A DNA stretch of 64,000 nucleotides, from the NCBI RefSeq assembly GCF_020169515.1, contig NZ_JAHMHW010000001.1, forward strand, positions 682,001-746,000. The letters are read 5' to 3'. This document shows, in pieces, positions 54,834 through 64,000 of the stretch. Below the pieces are notes generated by a model. It saw nothing but the letters and a program-made list of their open reading frames with translations, was not told where the DNA came from and searched no databases. Origin of the DNA: Paenibacillus vietnamensis (GTDB lineage: Bacteria > Bacillota > Bacilli > Paenibacillales > Paenibacillaceae). Within the stretch, counting starts at the first letter, position 1. Every line of letters starts with the position of its first letter. Made by a program: the position numbers and the translations under genes.

Positions 54834-56198
54834 ATGGAAATGACGATACCACAAATGCAGGTAACGGCAACGCAAACCCAACCGCCAGGTTCGCTGCAAG
54901 GTACAAAGGGAGCCGGAAACGGCGCTTTTCAGCAAACCCTGGTACAGCAGATCAATCGGGGCTCGGCCGAGACGGCTGTAGATGCCCGGCCGGCGCCGTT
55001 GATGGCACTTACGTCTAACGGAACGGCCGCGGAAGGCACTTCGCCGGAGCGAACGCTTTCCGATCTGATTTCCATTATTGACGAGTTGATTGATCGGCTC
55101 GAAGCACCGGCTGCTGAGGGTGAACAAGCGGAAGAAGAATCGGGTCCGGATATCGAACGGCTTGAGGATGCATTGGCGCAATTGACCGCCTTGCTGGCTT
55201 TTCTTGGTGCGCCGCTGCAGCAGGCCAATCCTGCTGCCGGATCGGCATCTGGCGCCGAATCCGGCCCATCGGAGCTGCAAGCCGGTGGAGCGGCAGGAGT
55301 AAAAAGCGATCTGCAGCATTCGCTATTGCGGCTGCAGGCTCTCCTTCAACAAGGCGTCGTGAAGCTCGTGCAGTCGCAAGATCCGGTCGAACTTGCGGGA
55401 CGGCAGCTTCAGGCTTTGACGGCGATTTTGGAAAGCGCGCCGGCCGATGCCGGATCGCTGATGCCGAAACCTGCAGCTTCCTCCCGGCAGTTGTTCGCTG
55501 CTCCTCATTCGCAAGCGGGGGCGGGGACGCTGCTTCAACGCCTGTCCCAGCAAGCGGTTCATCCGGCTTATATTACTGCAGCCGCTGAGCAACGAGTCGA
55601 TATGACCGAAGTAACGGTGACCGTCCCGGCTGAACCTGCTGCAGCTCCATCGTCTCAGACTATGGGACAAAACGCGGAGATTTTCCGCTTGCTGCCGCAG
55701 CCACCGACGGTTGCCGCTCCGGTAACGACGTCATTTGTGGCGGCCGATCAGTTTGCCCAAACGATGTCCGGATTGATAATCCGGAAATTTGATATGACAA
55801 CCGTAAACGGCGTATCTGAAGCGAAGCTGATGCTGTTCCCGGAGCATTTGGGGCAGGTTGACGTACGAATTACGATGCAGAACGGTGTTCTGACGGCCAT
55901 TTTCCAAACCGATACGGCTTTGGCCAAAGACATGCTTGACAATCAAATGACGCATTTAAGAGCAGCGCTTCAAGCTCAAGGGTTGCATGTGGATAAGCTT
56001 GAGGTTTCCCAGGGGCAATCGGCCTCCTACTTGTTCGGGCAGCAGTCGGGACAGGGGAGCAAGCAGCAGCATTCGTCTCAGCGGCAATCGTTTCAAGGAG
56101 AGTCCGCAGCTGTCGACTCCCGGTTTGAAGCCGAAATGATCGAGCAGGCGGCGGAGCAGGGGCTCGGATACGGAAGGACGGTCAACATAAAAGCCTAG
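54834..56198 (+). CDS. fliK: Flagellar hook-length control protein FliK
   Basis: FliK measures the hook and switches the export gate to filament substrates through FlhB. The 454-residue product has a low-complexity Ala/Gln/Glu-rich N-terminal two thirds and a C-terminal Flg_hook domain (about 318-400: EAKLMLFPEHLGQVDVRI, then LRAALQAQGLHVDKLEV). GGGAGGTG precedes the ATG at 54834. Compare the separate FliK-like YlqG at 32688. Confidence 0.92.
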   Translation: MEMTIPQMQVTATQTQPPGSLQGTKGAGNGAFQQTLVQQINRGSAETAVDARPAPLMALTSNGTAAEGTSPERTLSDLISIIDELIDRLEAPAAEGEQAEEESGPDIERLEDALAQLTALLAFLGAPLQQANPAAGSASGAESGPSELQAGGAAGVKSDLQHSLLRLQALLQQGVVKLVQSQDPVELAGRQLQALTAILESAPADAGSLMPKPAASSRQLFAAPHSQAGAGTLLQRLSQQAVHPAYITAAAEQRVDMTEVTVTVPAEPAAAPSSQTMGQNAEIFRLLPQPPTVAAPVTTSFVAADQFAQTMSGLIIRKFDMTTVNGVSEAKLMLFPEHLGQVDVRITMQNGVLTAIFQTDTALAKDMLDNQMTHLRAALQAQGLHVDKLEVSQGQSASYLFGQQSGQGSKQQHSSQRQSFQGESAAVDSRFEAEMIEQAAEQGLGYGRTVNIKA

Positions 56199-56239
56199 AT
56201 TTACATAGCTGCGCTTTGCAGGATAGGAGGTGACCTTTA

Positions 56240-56698
56240 ATGTCAGACAGCATTTCCACCCGCTCGGTATGGCCTAATTACAGCACGTCCAACGTGCAGG
56301 CTGCAGCAAAGAAGTCCGGCACGGATACGCTCGGAAAAGACCAGTTTCTCAGCATACTGGTTACCCAGCTGCGCAATCAGGATCCGATGCAGCCGCTACA
56401 GGACAAGGAGTTTATCGCTCAAATGGCCCAATTCACATCTGTGGAGCAGCTGATGAATATGTCATCGGAGCTATCCTTGCTGAGGCAGAATATCGGCTCC
56501 GCTTCCAGCTTAATCGGAAAAACGGTCGAATGGAACGAATATGACGATGCCGGCGAGGTTGTAACATTAAACGGGGTGGTCGATTCCATCCTGTCCAAGG
56601 ACGGGGTTTTGTATGCTTCGGTTGACGGCAAGGAAGTCGCATTAGATTACATCCTATCGATTGCGGCTGCCGGCGATACGACTGACGAGCCGGAATAG
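56240..56698 (+). CDS. flgD: Flagellar hook assembly protein FlgD
   Basis: FlgD caps the growing hook. The 152-residue product has the family N-terminus LGKDQFLSILVTQLRNQDPM, then KEFIAQMAQFTSVEQLMNM. It is a short FlgD without the C-terminal Ig-like domains of enteric forms, as in Bacillus. TAGGAGGTGAC precedes the ATG. Confidence 0.95.
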   Translation: MSDSISTRSVWPNYSTSNVQAAAKKSGTDTLGKDQFLSILVTQLRNQDPMQPLQDKEFIAQMAQFTSVEQLMNMSSELSLLRQNIGSASSLIGKTVEWNEYDDAGEVVTLNGVVDSILSKDGVLYASVDGKEVALDYILSIAAAGDTTDEPE

Positions 56699-56804
56699 TC
56701 GGCGAAGGTGTAATTATAAGGCTGTATTTGTCTAGGTGACCTTTAGCCGCGGATCGATTGAGGCGGTTTATCATTATTAAATCCAGCGGGAGGAATTACG
56801 AAAA

Positions 56805-57623
56805 ATGCTTAGATCGATGTATTCAGGCGTTTCCGGTATGCGTGGTTTTCAAACAAAGCTTGACGTAATCGGCAACAATATTGCGAATGTCAATACGGTC
56901 GGCTTCAAAGCCGGGCGCGTCATGTTCAAAGATATTCTCAGTCAGACCGTTGCCGGCGTTACGGCGCCCGAGGACGGCGTTCGCGGAGGCATTAACGCCA
57001 AGCAAATCGGCCTTGGCGTTTCGATCGGTTCAATCGATACGGTACATACGGCGGGAAGCGCCATGACGACGAATCAAGCAACGGATCTGCGAATCGACGG
57101 TGACGGCTTCTTCGTCGTCAGGGCGAACGAAGACTCCGAGATGCTGCTGACGAGAGCCGGAAACTTTACGCTTGATGCGAACAGGCAGCTGGTGACGAGT
57201 GACGGTTATTTTGTACTGACCTCTGAGGGGGATACGATTACGCTTGACGAAGCGGTCACGGCGTTCTCCATCGGGCAGGACGGTACGATTATGGGCGTTA
57301 CGCCCGACGGAACTGAAGAAATCGCCCAGCTCGGCGTTGCAAAAGTCGTAAATCCGAGCGGTCTTGAGAAGCTGGGCGGAAATTTGTACCGCGTAACGGC
57401 AAACGCCAATCCCGATGCTTCGATTGAGGATTTCCTTACCTTTGCAGGAGACCCCGAGTTTGGAACCGGAGCGATTATTTCCGGGCAGCTCGAAATGTCG
57501 AATGTCGATTTAACGGCAGAATTTACGGAAATGATCGTCGCTCAGCGCGGTTTCCAGGCCAACTCGCGTATTATAACGACTTCCGACGAAATTTTGCAGG
57601 AAGTAGTCAACTTAAAACGATAG
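56805..57623 (+). CDS. flgE: Flagellar hook protein FlgE (short FlgG-like form)
   Basis: The 272-residue product is close in size and motifs to Bacillus subtilis FlgE: MLRSMYSGVSGMRGFQTKLD, IGNNIANVNTVGFK at the start and EMSNVDLTAEFTEMIVAQ, ITTSDEILQEVVNLKR at the end. Such short hook proteins are often annotated FlgG. CGGGAGGAATTACGAAAA precedes the ATG. The small flagellar operon gene often found between flgD and flgE in related genomes is missing; only 106 bases separate them. Confidence 0.9.
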   Translation: MLRSMYSGVSGMRGFQTKLDVIGNNIANVNTVGFKAGRVMFKDILSQTVAGVTAPEDGVRGGINAKQIGLGVSIGSIDTVHTAGSAMTTNQATDLRIDGDGFFVVRANEDSEMLLTRAGNFTLDANRQLVTSDGYFVLTSEGDTITLDEAVTAFSIGQDGTIMGVTPDGTEEIAQLGVAKVVNPSGLEKLGGNLYRVTANANPDASIEDFLTFAGDPEFGTGAIISGQLEMSNVDLTAEFTEMIVAQRGFQANSRIITTSDEILQEVVNLKR

Positions 57624-57680
57624 GGTAGCGATAACCGCACGGGAAGCTTGAAGCTTTCTGCGGGTGCGAGGGGGTAGCCG

Positions 57681-57908
57681 ATGATTACCGTAACGCGTTT
57701 AAACGGGACAAAAGTAACCATAAACGCTCTTTTAATAGAAGTGATTGAAGAATCTGCGGATACCGTTATCACGCTTACGACCGGCAAAAAGCTGGTTGTA
57801 AAGGAGAAAACCGCGGAGCTGCTGCAGTTGAACATGCAGTTTCTCCGCACGATCGGCCTCATAGCGGCAGCCCAAAAGAGTGAGCAAACGGAGGGGCCTT
57901 CGGTATGA
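57681..57908 (+). CDS. swrD: Swarming motility protein SwrD/FlbD
   Basis: The 75-residue protein MITVTRLNGTKVTINALLIE... belongs to the FlbD/SwrD (YlzI) family; in Bacillus subtilis SwrD raises flagellar motor power for swarming. GAGGGGGTAG precedes the ATG. Its last 4 bases overlap the fliL start, so the two are coupled. Confidence 0.9.
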   Translation: MITVTRLNGTKVTINALLIEVIEESADTVITLTTGKKLVVKEKTAELLQLNMQFLRTIGLIAAAQKSEQTEGPSV

Positions 57909-58369
57909 AAAAGATGATTCCTTGGCTGATTACCATTTTGTTAGCCATAACCTTAATTGCAATCGTATCGATTATTTTGTTTAAATCGTTTTTTACAGAT
58001 CCGAAGGAGCAGGCGACCGAGACGGAAACAATCGAGATTGAAGCCTTGTCAGCGGATGAACGCGTCGAAGTCACTTCGGAATTAAAGGACTTCCGCAGAA
58101 ATCTTAAAGACCAGGATTATATCGTTATGCTCAGCTTCGCATTCCAGCTTGACAGCAAGAAAGCCAAGGAAGATTTTGATAAAATTTTGGAAATTGAAGT
58201 CAGGCCGATTATAAACCGGACATTAGCCGACATGACGGTCAGCGAGCTAAAAGGCTCCCAGGGCGAAGACGCTCTCGAATCGAAGCTGCTGAATCAACTG
58301 ACACCGGTCATTTCGAAAGGAAAGCTGATTAAGGTGGAAATCACGAACTTTATCATTTCCGACATTTAA
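57905..58369 (+). CDS. fliL: Flagellar basal body-associated protein FliL
   Basis: FliL surrounds the stator and aids motor function. The 154-residue product has one N-terminal membrane helix (MIPWLITILLAITLIAIVS region), then a periplasmic-type domain ending LLNQLTPVISKGKLIKVEIT and FIISDI. Start overlaps swrD as ATGA. fliM follows by 37 bases. Confidence 0.92.
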   Translation: MKKMIPWLITILLAITLIAIVSIILFKSFFTDPKEQATETETIEIEALSADERVEVTSELKDFRRNLKDQDYIVMLSFAFQLDSKKAKEDFDKILEIEVRPIINRTLADMTVSELKGSQGEDALESKLLNQLTPVISKGKLIKVEITNFIISDI

Positions 58370-58406
58370 CGGATGACGCCGACATTCCTCGAAGGAGGTG
58401 AGATAT

Positions 58407-59397
58407 TTGGTTGATGTATTATCGCAAAATGAAATTGATGCGCTTCTTGCCGCTTTATCCTCCGGGGAAATGGATGCCGAGGAATTAAAGAAGGAAGAGA
58501 CGACACGCAAAGTCAGCGTATATGATTTTAAGCGCGCCGTTCGTTTTTCGAAGGATCATATTAGAAGCTTGACCCGCATACACGAAAACTTCGCGCGATA
58601 CTTAACAACCTATTTCTCAGCGCAGCTCCGCACATTTGTTCAGATTAATGTCGTGCAGGTCGAACAGCTGCCCTATGACGAGTTTATTCGATCGATTCCG
58701 AAGATGACGATTTTGAACATTTTTGAAGCGGAACCGCTGGAAGGCCGGATGGTCCTTGAGGTTCATCCGAACGTAGCCTATGCGATGCTTGACCGGATGC
58801 TTGGCGGACAGGGCACGGCTCCGTCCAAAATAAACAATTTAACCGAAATTGAAACGATCGTCATGGAACGGATATTCAGCCGGACATTCGAGAGCCTTCA
58901 GGAGGCGTGGAAAACCGTCATCGACATTTCTCCGAGGCTGGAGGCGCTCGAGACGAACCCGCAATTCATGCAGATCGTTTCCCCGAACGAAACGATCGCG
59001 CTCATCTCCTTCAGCACGAAGATCGGCGATACGACGGGGATGATCAATTTATGTATCCCGCACGTCGTCATTGAGCCGGTTATGTCCAGACTGTCCGTGC
59101 ATCATTGGTTTGTTTCGCAGAAAAAAGCCCGGGCTCCCGAAGAAGTGGAAATATTGGAACAGCGAGTACATAAAGCGAAGCTGCCGATTGTAGCGGAGCT
59201 AGGGGAATCGACGATTACGATTCAAGAGTTTCTCGGACTGAATGCCGGAGACGTAATCTCCTTAAATAAAAAAGTAGACGAAGGCTTGAAGATTAAAGTA
59301 GGCGACAAGCTCAAATTTCTTGGCAGCCCCGGATCGGTGAAGGACCGGCTGGCTGTGCAGGTGGACGAGGTAATCAGCGAAGGAGTGGAAGAAGATC

Positions 59398-59408
<11 letters not shown>
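58407..59408 (+). CDS. fliM: Flagellar motor switch protein FliM
   Basis: FliM is the C-ring switch that binds phosphorylated CheY. The 333-residue product has the CheY-binding LSQNEIDALLAALSSGE at the extreme N-terminus, a CheC-like middle domain, and a C-terminal SpoA domain (from about 255). I chose the TTG at 58407 with GAAGGAGGTG 8 bases upstream; a GTG at 58398 is part of that ribosome site. It overlaps fliY by 11 bases. Confidence 0.95.
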
Positions 59409-60702
<1,294 letters not shown>

Positions 60703-60723
60703 TATTCTAGGAGGATAAAGAAG

Positions 60724-61086
60724 ATGGCAAACCGCATTCTTATCGTAGACGACGCAGCTTTTATGCGAATGATGATTCGCGACATTTTAACGAAGAACGG
60801 CTACGAGGTCGTCGGTGAAGCCCAAGATGGCGCCCAGGCCGTTGAAAAGTACAAGGAATTGAAGCCGGATTTGACGACAATGGACATTACGATGCCCGAG
60901 ATGGATGGGATTTCCGCGCTCAAAGAAATCAAGAAGCTCGACAGCAATGCGAAGGTCATCATGTGTTCGGCAATGGGCCAGCAGGCGATGGTCATCGATG
61001 CGATCCAAGCAGGCGCCAAAGATTTTATCGTGAAACCGTTCCAGGCCGATCGCGTTATCGAAGCGATAAAGAAAACGCTGGGATAA
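60724..61086 (+). CDS. cheY: Chemotaxis response regulator CheY
   Basis: The 120-residue single receiver domain has the acidic pair Asp9-Asp10, phospho-acceptor Asp54 in TMDITMPEMDG, a Ser/Thr in MCSAMGQQ and Lys in FIVKPFQADRV. CheY-P from CheA binds FliM and FliY to control rotation. CTAGGAGGATAAAG precedes the ATG. Confidence 0.96.
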   Translation: MANRILIVDDAAFMRMMIRDILTKNGYEVVGEAQDGAQAVEKYKELKPDLTTMDITMPEMDGISALKEIKKLDSNAKVIMCSAMGQQAMVIDAIQAGAKDFIVKPFQADRVIEAIKKTLG

Positions 61087-61097
61087 GGCATAACGTT

Positions 61098-61745
61098 ATG
61101 TTTAATATATTTTCGCGCATTTCAACGGTGTCTGCTCTTGGAATGGCGATAGGGCCGGGCTTTGCTGCTGCCGCCCCTTCAGGCGGCAGCAGCGAGACGA
61201 ATGACGGTCAAATGGTTTTTACCGGATCGCAAAATGCAGCAGGCAGTCTGGTGTGGGTCATTATCTCGCTTGCCATTGTTATCACATTAATTATTTGCGT
61301 CATTAAATGGTTATCGGCCCGCAACCGGACATGGGGAGCAAACCGGTCGCTGCGATCGCTCGGCGGTATTGCTCTGGGGCAAAACCAATCGCTGCAGGTG
61401 ATCGAAATTGCGGGGAAAGTATACATAGTCGGGGTAGGCGACAGCATTACGCTAATCGACAAGCTGCCCGAAGGGGAAGAAGCGCTTGCCGTCATCGCCG
61501 CTCTGGAGAGGAAGGCCGAAGCCGCCGCGTGGCCGCAGCAATTTATAACAGAGCTGGCCGGCAGGCTGATGAAGCGGAAAGAAAACAATGAAGCTGAGCC
61601 TACGGGCGACGGATGGAATCAAAGCACAACCTTTCAGCACATGCTTCAGAGCAAGCTCAGCCGCCAGGCTGACCGCAAACAGCAATTGGAGTCTTTGCTG
61701 CAAGAATCAAAATCAGACGAACGGTTGATGGATGATGAAAAATAA
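61098..61745 (+). CDS. fliO: Flagellar biosynthesis protein FliO/FliZ
   Basis: FliO helps assemble the FliP ring of the export gate. The 215-residue product has a signal-like N-terminus (FNIFSRISTVSALGMAIG), a membrane helix (SLVWVIISLAIVITLIICVI) and a cytoplasmic FliO domain (LRSLGGIALGQNQSLQVIEI, YIVGVGDSITLIDKL). I chose the ATG at 61098; the longer frame runs antiparallel in function through cheY. It overlaps fliP by 14 bases. Confidence 0.88.
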   Translation: MFNIFSRISTVSALGMAIGPGFAAAAPSGGSSETNDGQMVFTGSQNAAGSLVWVIISLAIVITLIICVIKWLSARNRTWGANRSLRSLGGIALGQNQSLQVIEIAGKVYIVGVGDSITLIDKLPEGEEALAVIAALERKAEAAAWPQQFITELAGRLMKRKENNEAEPTGDGWNQSTTFQHMLQSKLSRQADRKQQLESLLQESKSDERLMDDEK

Positions 61746-62490
61746 GTGGTGGATATCCGTCATTGTTCTTCAGCTGCTTGCGATGTTTTTTCAAAATCAA
61801 GCATTTGCGGAGCCTTTGCCGGACGTATCCATAAACATTGGCGATGGCGACGGCGCAGCGTCCGGCACTAGCGCGCTTTCGATCCTGTTGCTAATTACCG
61901 TACTAAGTGTAGCACCGGCGATCCTCGTGTTAATGACCAGCTTTACGCGGATCGTCATTGTGCTGGGCTTCGTGAGGACGTCGCTGGGCACGCAGCAAAT
62001 GCCGCCGAATCAGGTGCTTATCGGACTTGCAATGTTTCTGACTTTTTTTATTATGGCACCGACGTTCTCGCAGGTTAACGAAGTTGCCCTGCAGCCGTAT
62101 TTAAAGGGCGAAATTTCGCAAACCGTGGCGTTCGAGCAGGCTGCCGTCCCGATGAAGAAATTTATGTTTTCCCAGACGAGGGAAAAAGATTTGCTGCTGT
62201 TTATGAACTATACGAAAACCGAGAAGCCTGAAAACTACGAGGATATTCCCTTGACGGTATTGATTCCCGCTTTTGCCATCAGCGAGCTGAAGACGGCATT
62301 CCAAATGGGATTCATGATCTTTATACCGTTTCTGGTCATCGATATGATCGTAGCCAGCACCTTAATGGCGATGGGGATGATGATGCTGCCCCCCGTCATG
62401 ATATCGCTGCCGTTCAAGCTATTATTGTTTGTGCTAGTCGACGGCTGGTATTTGATCGTCAAATCATTACTGCTAAGCTTCAACACGTGA
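61732..62490 (+). CDS. fliP: Flagellar export gate protein FliP
   Basis: FliP is the main ring subunit of the export gate. The 252-residue product has an N-terminal signal peptide, LLLITVLSVAPAILVLMTSF, GFVRTSLGTQQMPPNQVLIG and the C-terminal MGMMMLPPVMISLPFKLLLF. The start lies inside fliO; ATG codons at 61732 and 61735 are equally possible. Confidence 0.95.
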   Translation: MMKNKWWISVIVLQLLAMFFQNQAFAEPLPDVSINIGDGDGAASGTSALSILLLITVLSVAPAILVLMTSFTRIVIVLGFVRTSLGTQQMPPNQVLIGLAMFLTFFIMAPTFSQVNEVALQPYLKGEISQTVAFEQAAVPMKKFMFSQTREKDLLLFMNYTKTEKPENYEDIPLTVLIPAFAISELKTAFQMGFMIFIPFLVIDMIVASTLMAMGMMMLPPVMISLPFKLLLFVLVDGWYLIVKSLLLSFNT

Positions 62491-62512
62491 AGACTGCCGG
62501 GAGGAGAGGAAC

Positions 62513-62782
62513 ATGAGTACGGACTTCATCATCGGGCTTGCCGGGGAGGCCGTCTTCGTAGTTTTGAAAGCCAGCGCGCCGATGCTTGCTCTTGCGTTGA
62601 TCGTCGGTTTGATCGTCAGTATCTTTCAAGCGACAACACAAATTCAAGAGCAGACCTTAGCCTTTGTTCCCAAAATCGTAGCGGTATTCGTCTCTATCAT
62701 TATTTTTGGTCCGTGGATTCTAAATACGATTATCGATTTCACTTACAATCTGCTGAATAATCTTCATCAATACATCGGTTAG
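62513..62782 (+). CDS. fliQ: Flagellar export gate protein FliQ
   Basis: FliQ forms part of the export gate. The 89-residue product has two membrane helices around the conserved LIVSIFQATTQIQEQTLAFV loop. GGGAGGAGAGGAAC precedes the ATG, 22 bases after fliP. Confidence 0.96.
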   Translation: MSTDFIIGLAGEAVFVVLKASAPMLALALIVGLIVSIFQATTQIQEQTLAFVPKIVAVFVSIIIFGPWILNTIIDFTYNLLNNLHQYIG

Positions 62783-62793
62783 GTTGTGATGGA

Positions 62794-63585
62794 ATGAATG
62801 CGATCGTACAGGGGTTTCCTATTTTTTTGCTGATTTTTTGTCGAATAACTGCATTTTTCGTCGTCGCTCCTGTCTTTTCTTCGCGAGGCGTGCCGAATAC
62901 ATTCAAAATCGGACTCGGATTTTTTATTTCATTAATTGTGTTTCTTACATACGGAATTAAGCAAACGATCGTGCCGGATGCCGGATATATACTCGTGCTG
63001 CTGCGTGAGCTGCTCGTCGGGGTGCTGATGGGTTATGCGGTCTACCTCTTTTTTACGGTCGTTCAAACCGCCGGAGCGTTCATGGATCTGCAGGTCGGCT
63101 TCGCGATGGCGAACATCGTCGATCCTCATACGGGAACCTCGGCGCCGCTGCTGGGAAATTTCAAGTACATGCTTCTGATCGTCGTTTTTCTGATGATGAA
63201 CGGTCATCATTATATGCTGAAAGGCTTAATGGACAGCTATGAATGGATGCCATTGTCGAATGAATTGTTCAGCAGGCTTATGAGCGGTAGCGTAACCGAT
63301 TATTTAACGAGACTTGTCGGGAATACCTTTCTCCTGTCCGTTCAGATTGCCGCACCGCTCGTCGTTGCGATGTTTCTTGCGGATGTGGGGCTAGGCTTTC
63401 TGACGAAAACGGCTCCGCAATTTAATGTATTCGTTATCGGCATACCGCTTAAACTGCTGATCGGCATTCTGCTGCTGATATTGCTAATGCCGGGTTTGGC
63501 GGGCATTTTCGACAAGCTGTTTGCCATCATGTTCGAATCGCTTGAGCAATTATTCGGAATCATTCAAGGGCCGCCTGAAGGATAA
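62794..63585 (+). CDS. fliR: Flagellar export gate protein FliR
   Basis: FliR is the single-copy gate subunit. The 263-residue product has about six membrane helices, with VAPVFSSRGVPNTFKIGL near the N-terminus, LRELLVGVLMGYAVYLFF, and DLQVGFAMANIVDPHTG, all family signatures. It is 11 bases after fliQ and 15 before flhB. Confidence 0.95.
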   Translation: MNAIVQGFPIFLLIFCRITAFFVVAPVFSSRGVPNTFKIGLGFFISLIVFLTYGIKQTIVPDAGYILVLLRELLVGVLMGYAVYLFFTVVQTAGAFMDLQVGFAMANIVDPHTGTSAPLLGNFKYMLLIVVFLMMNGHHYMLKGLMDSYEWMPLSNELFSRLMSGSVTDYLTRLVGNTFLLSVQIAAPLVVAMFLADVGLGFLTKTAPQFNVFVIGIPLKLLIGILLLILLMPGLAGIFDKLFAIMFESLEQLFGIIQGPPEG

Positions 63586-63600
63586 TGGGAGGATACGATC

Positions 63601-64000
63601 GTGCGCAAGTACAGCCTGAAGCTGGATCTCCAATTATTCAGTCAGGAGAAGACGGAGCAAGCGACTCCGAAGAAAAAGGCAGAGGCCAGAAAAAAAGGGC
63701 AAGTTGCAAGGTCGGCGGACCTTCCCGGTTCTTTCATCATGCTGTTTACGTTTATGAGCTTCATGATGCTTGGCGGCTTTTATAAGCAGCATATTCTGAT
63801 GCTATTCGGCAATCTGTTCGAGGACTGGCTTTTGATGGATTTGACGGCCGGAAATGTCATGACGCTTTTCAATGATGTGACGACCCAGCTTTTATTGATT
63901 TTGATGCCTATCTTTGCGATTGCGTTCGTTATCGGCATACTCGGGAATATCATTCAATTCGGTTTTCTGTTAACGGGCGAACCGCTCAAGATGCAGCTGA
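63601..64000 (+). CDS. flhB: Flagellar export protein FlhB (cut by the window end)
   Basis: Only the first 133 codons are present. The product starts at a GTG with GGGAGG upstream, has the typical LQLFSQEKTEQATPKKKAEARKKGQVARSADL in parts, and then two membrane helices. The C-terminal cytoplasmic domain with its autocleavage NPTH site lies outside the window. It follows fliR in normal order. Confidence 0.93.
   Translation, partial: MRKYSLKLDLQLFSQEKTEQATPKKKAEARKKGQVARSADLPGSFIMLFTFMSFMMLGGFYKQHILMLFGNLFEDWLLMDLTAGNVMTLFNDVTTQLLLILMPIFAIAFVIGILGNIIQFGFLLTGEPLKMQL

Overview
The window is a chromosomal core segment from an endospore-forming, flagellated member of the Bacillota, most likely Paenibacillaceae. 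This rests on gene order (rsmD-coaD-ylbJ-ylbL-tmcAL-rpmF, fapR-plsX-fab-acpP-rnc-smc-ftsY, ylxM-ffh-rpsP, rimM-trmD-rplS, sucCD-dprA-topA-trmFO-hslVU-codY-fla/che), strong GGAGG ribosome binding sites, frequent GTG and TTG starts, and spore genes (gerAB, ylbJ, a YjcZ-type peptide). I see no rRNA, tRNA, CRISPR array, prophage or insertion sequence.

Layout. (1) 1-6200 is accessory and mostly spore or envelope related: a repeat-rich LysM protein, a DUF3231 gene with two small membrane-protein genes, a GH18 hydrolase, a YjcZ-like peptide, a DUF2905 protein and a lone GerAB permease. (2) 6584-12290 holds rsmD, coaD, ylbJ, the PDZ/Lon protease ylbL, tmcAL, yceD and rpmF; two convergent pairs overlap at their 3' ends. 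(3) 12370-24210 is the fatty-acid operon led by fapR, with a FapR-box-like operator next to its promoter, then plsX, fabH, fabD, fabG, acpP, fabF, rnc, smc and ftsY. (4) 24270-30190 covers protein targeting and translation (ylxM, ffh, rpsP, khpA, rimM, trmD, rplS), interrupted by an opposite-strand SLH/CAP gene. (5) 30289-39350 holds lepB, rbgA, rnhB, a FliK-like/FlhB-C-like pair (ylqG, ylqH), yraN, comM and sucCD. (6) 39524-47170 holds dprA, topA, trmFO, hslV, hslU and codY. (7) 47385-64000 is the start of the fla/che operon, flgB through a truncated flhB.

How the genes work together. FapR would set phospholipid and fatty-acid synthesis through PlsX and the Fab enzymes. Ffh, FtsY and LepB form the secretion route; RimM, TrmD, RbgA, S16 and L19 serve ribosome and tRNA function. 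CodY sits directly upstream of the flagellar operon, which builds the MS ring, C ring, export ATPase complex, hook scaffold and export gate in order.

The most interesting observation is outside the flagellar operon: ylqG has a FliK-type C-terminal domain, ylqH looks like the cleaved cytoplasmic fragment of FlhB without its autocleavage motif, and a close match to a sigma-D flagellar promoter lies just upstream. I found no defence system or clearly unprecedented multi-gene system. Other items are operator-like palindromes before sucC and flgB, a 54-bp perfect palindrome after codY, and a sigma-K-like promoter for the LysM repeat protein. All promoter and operator calls are by eye.
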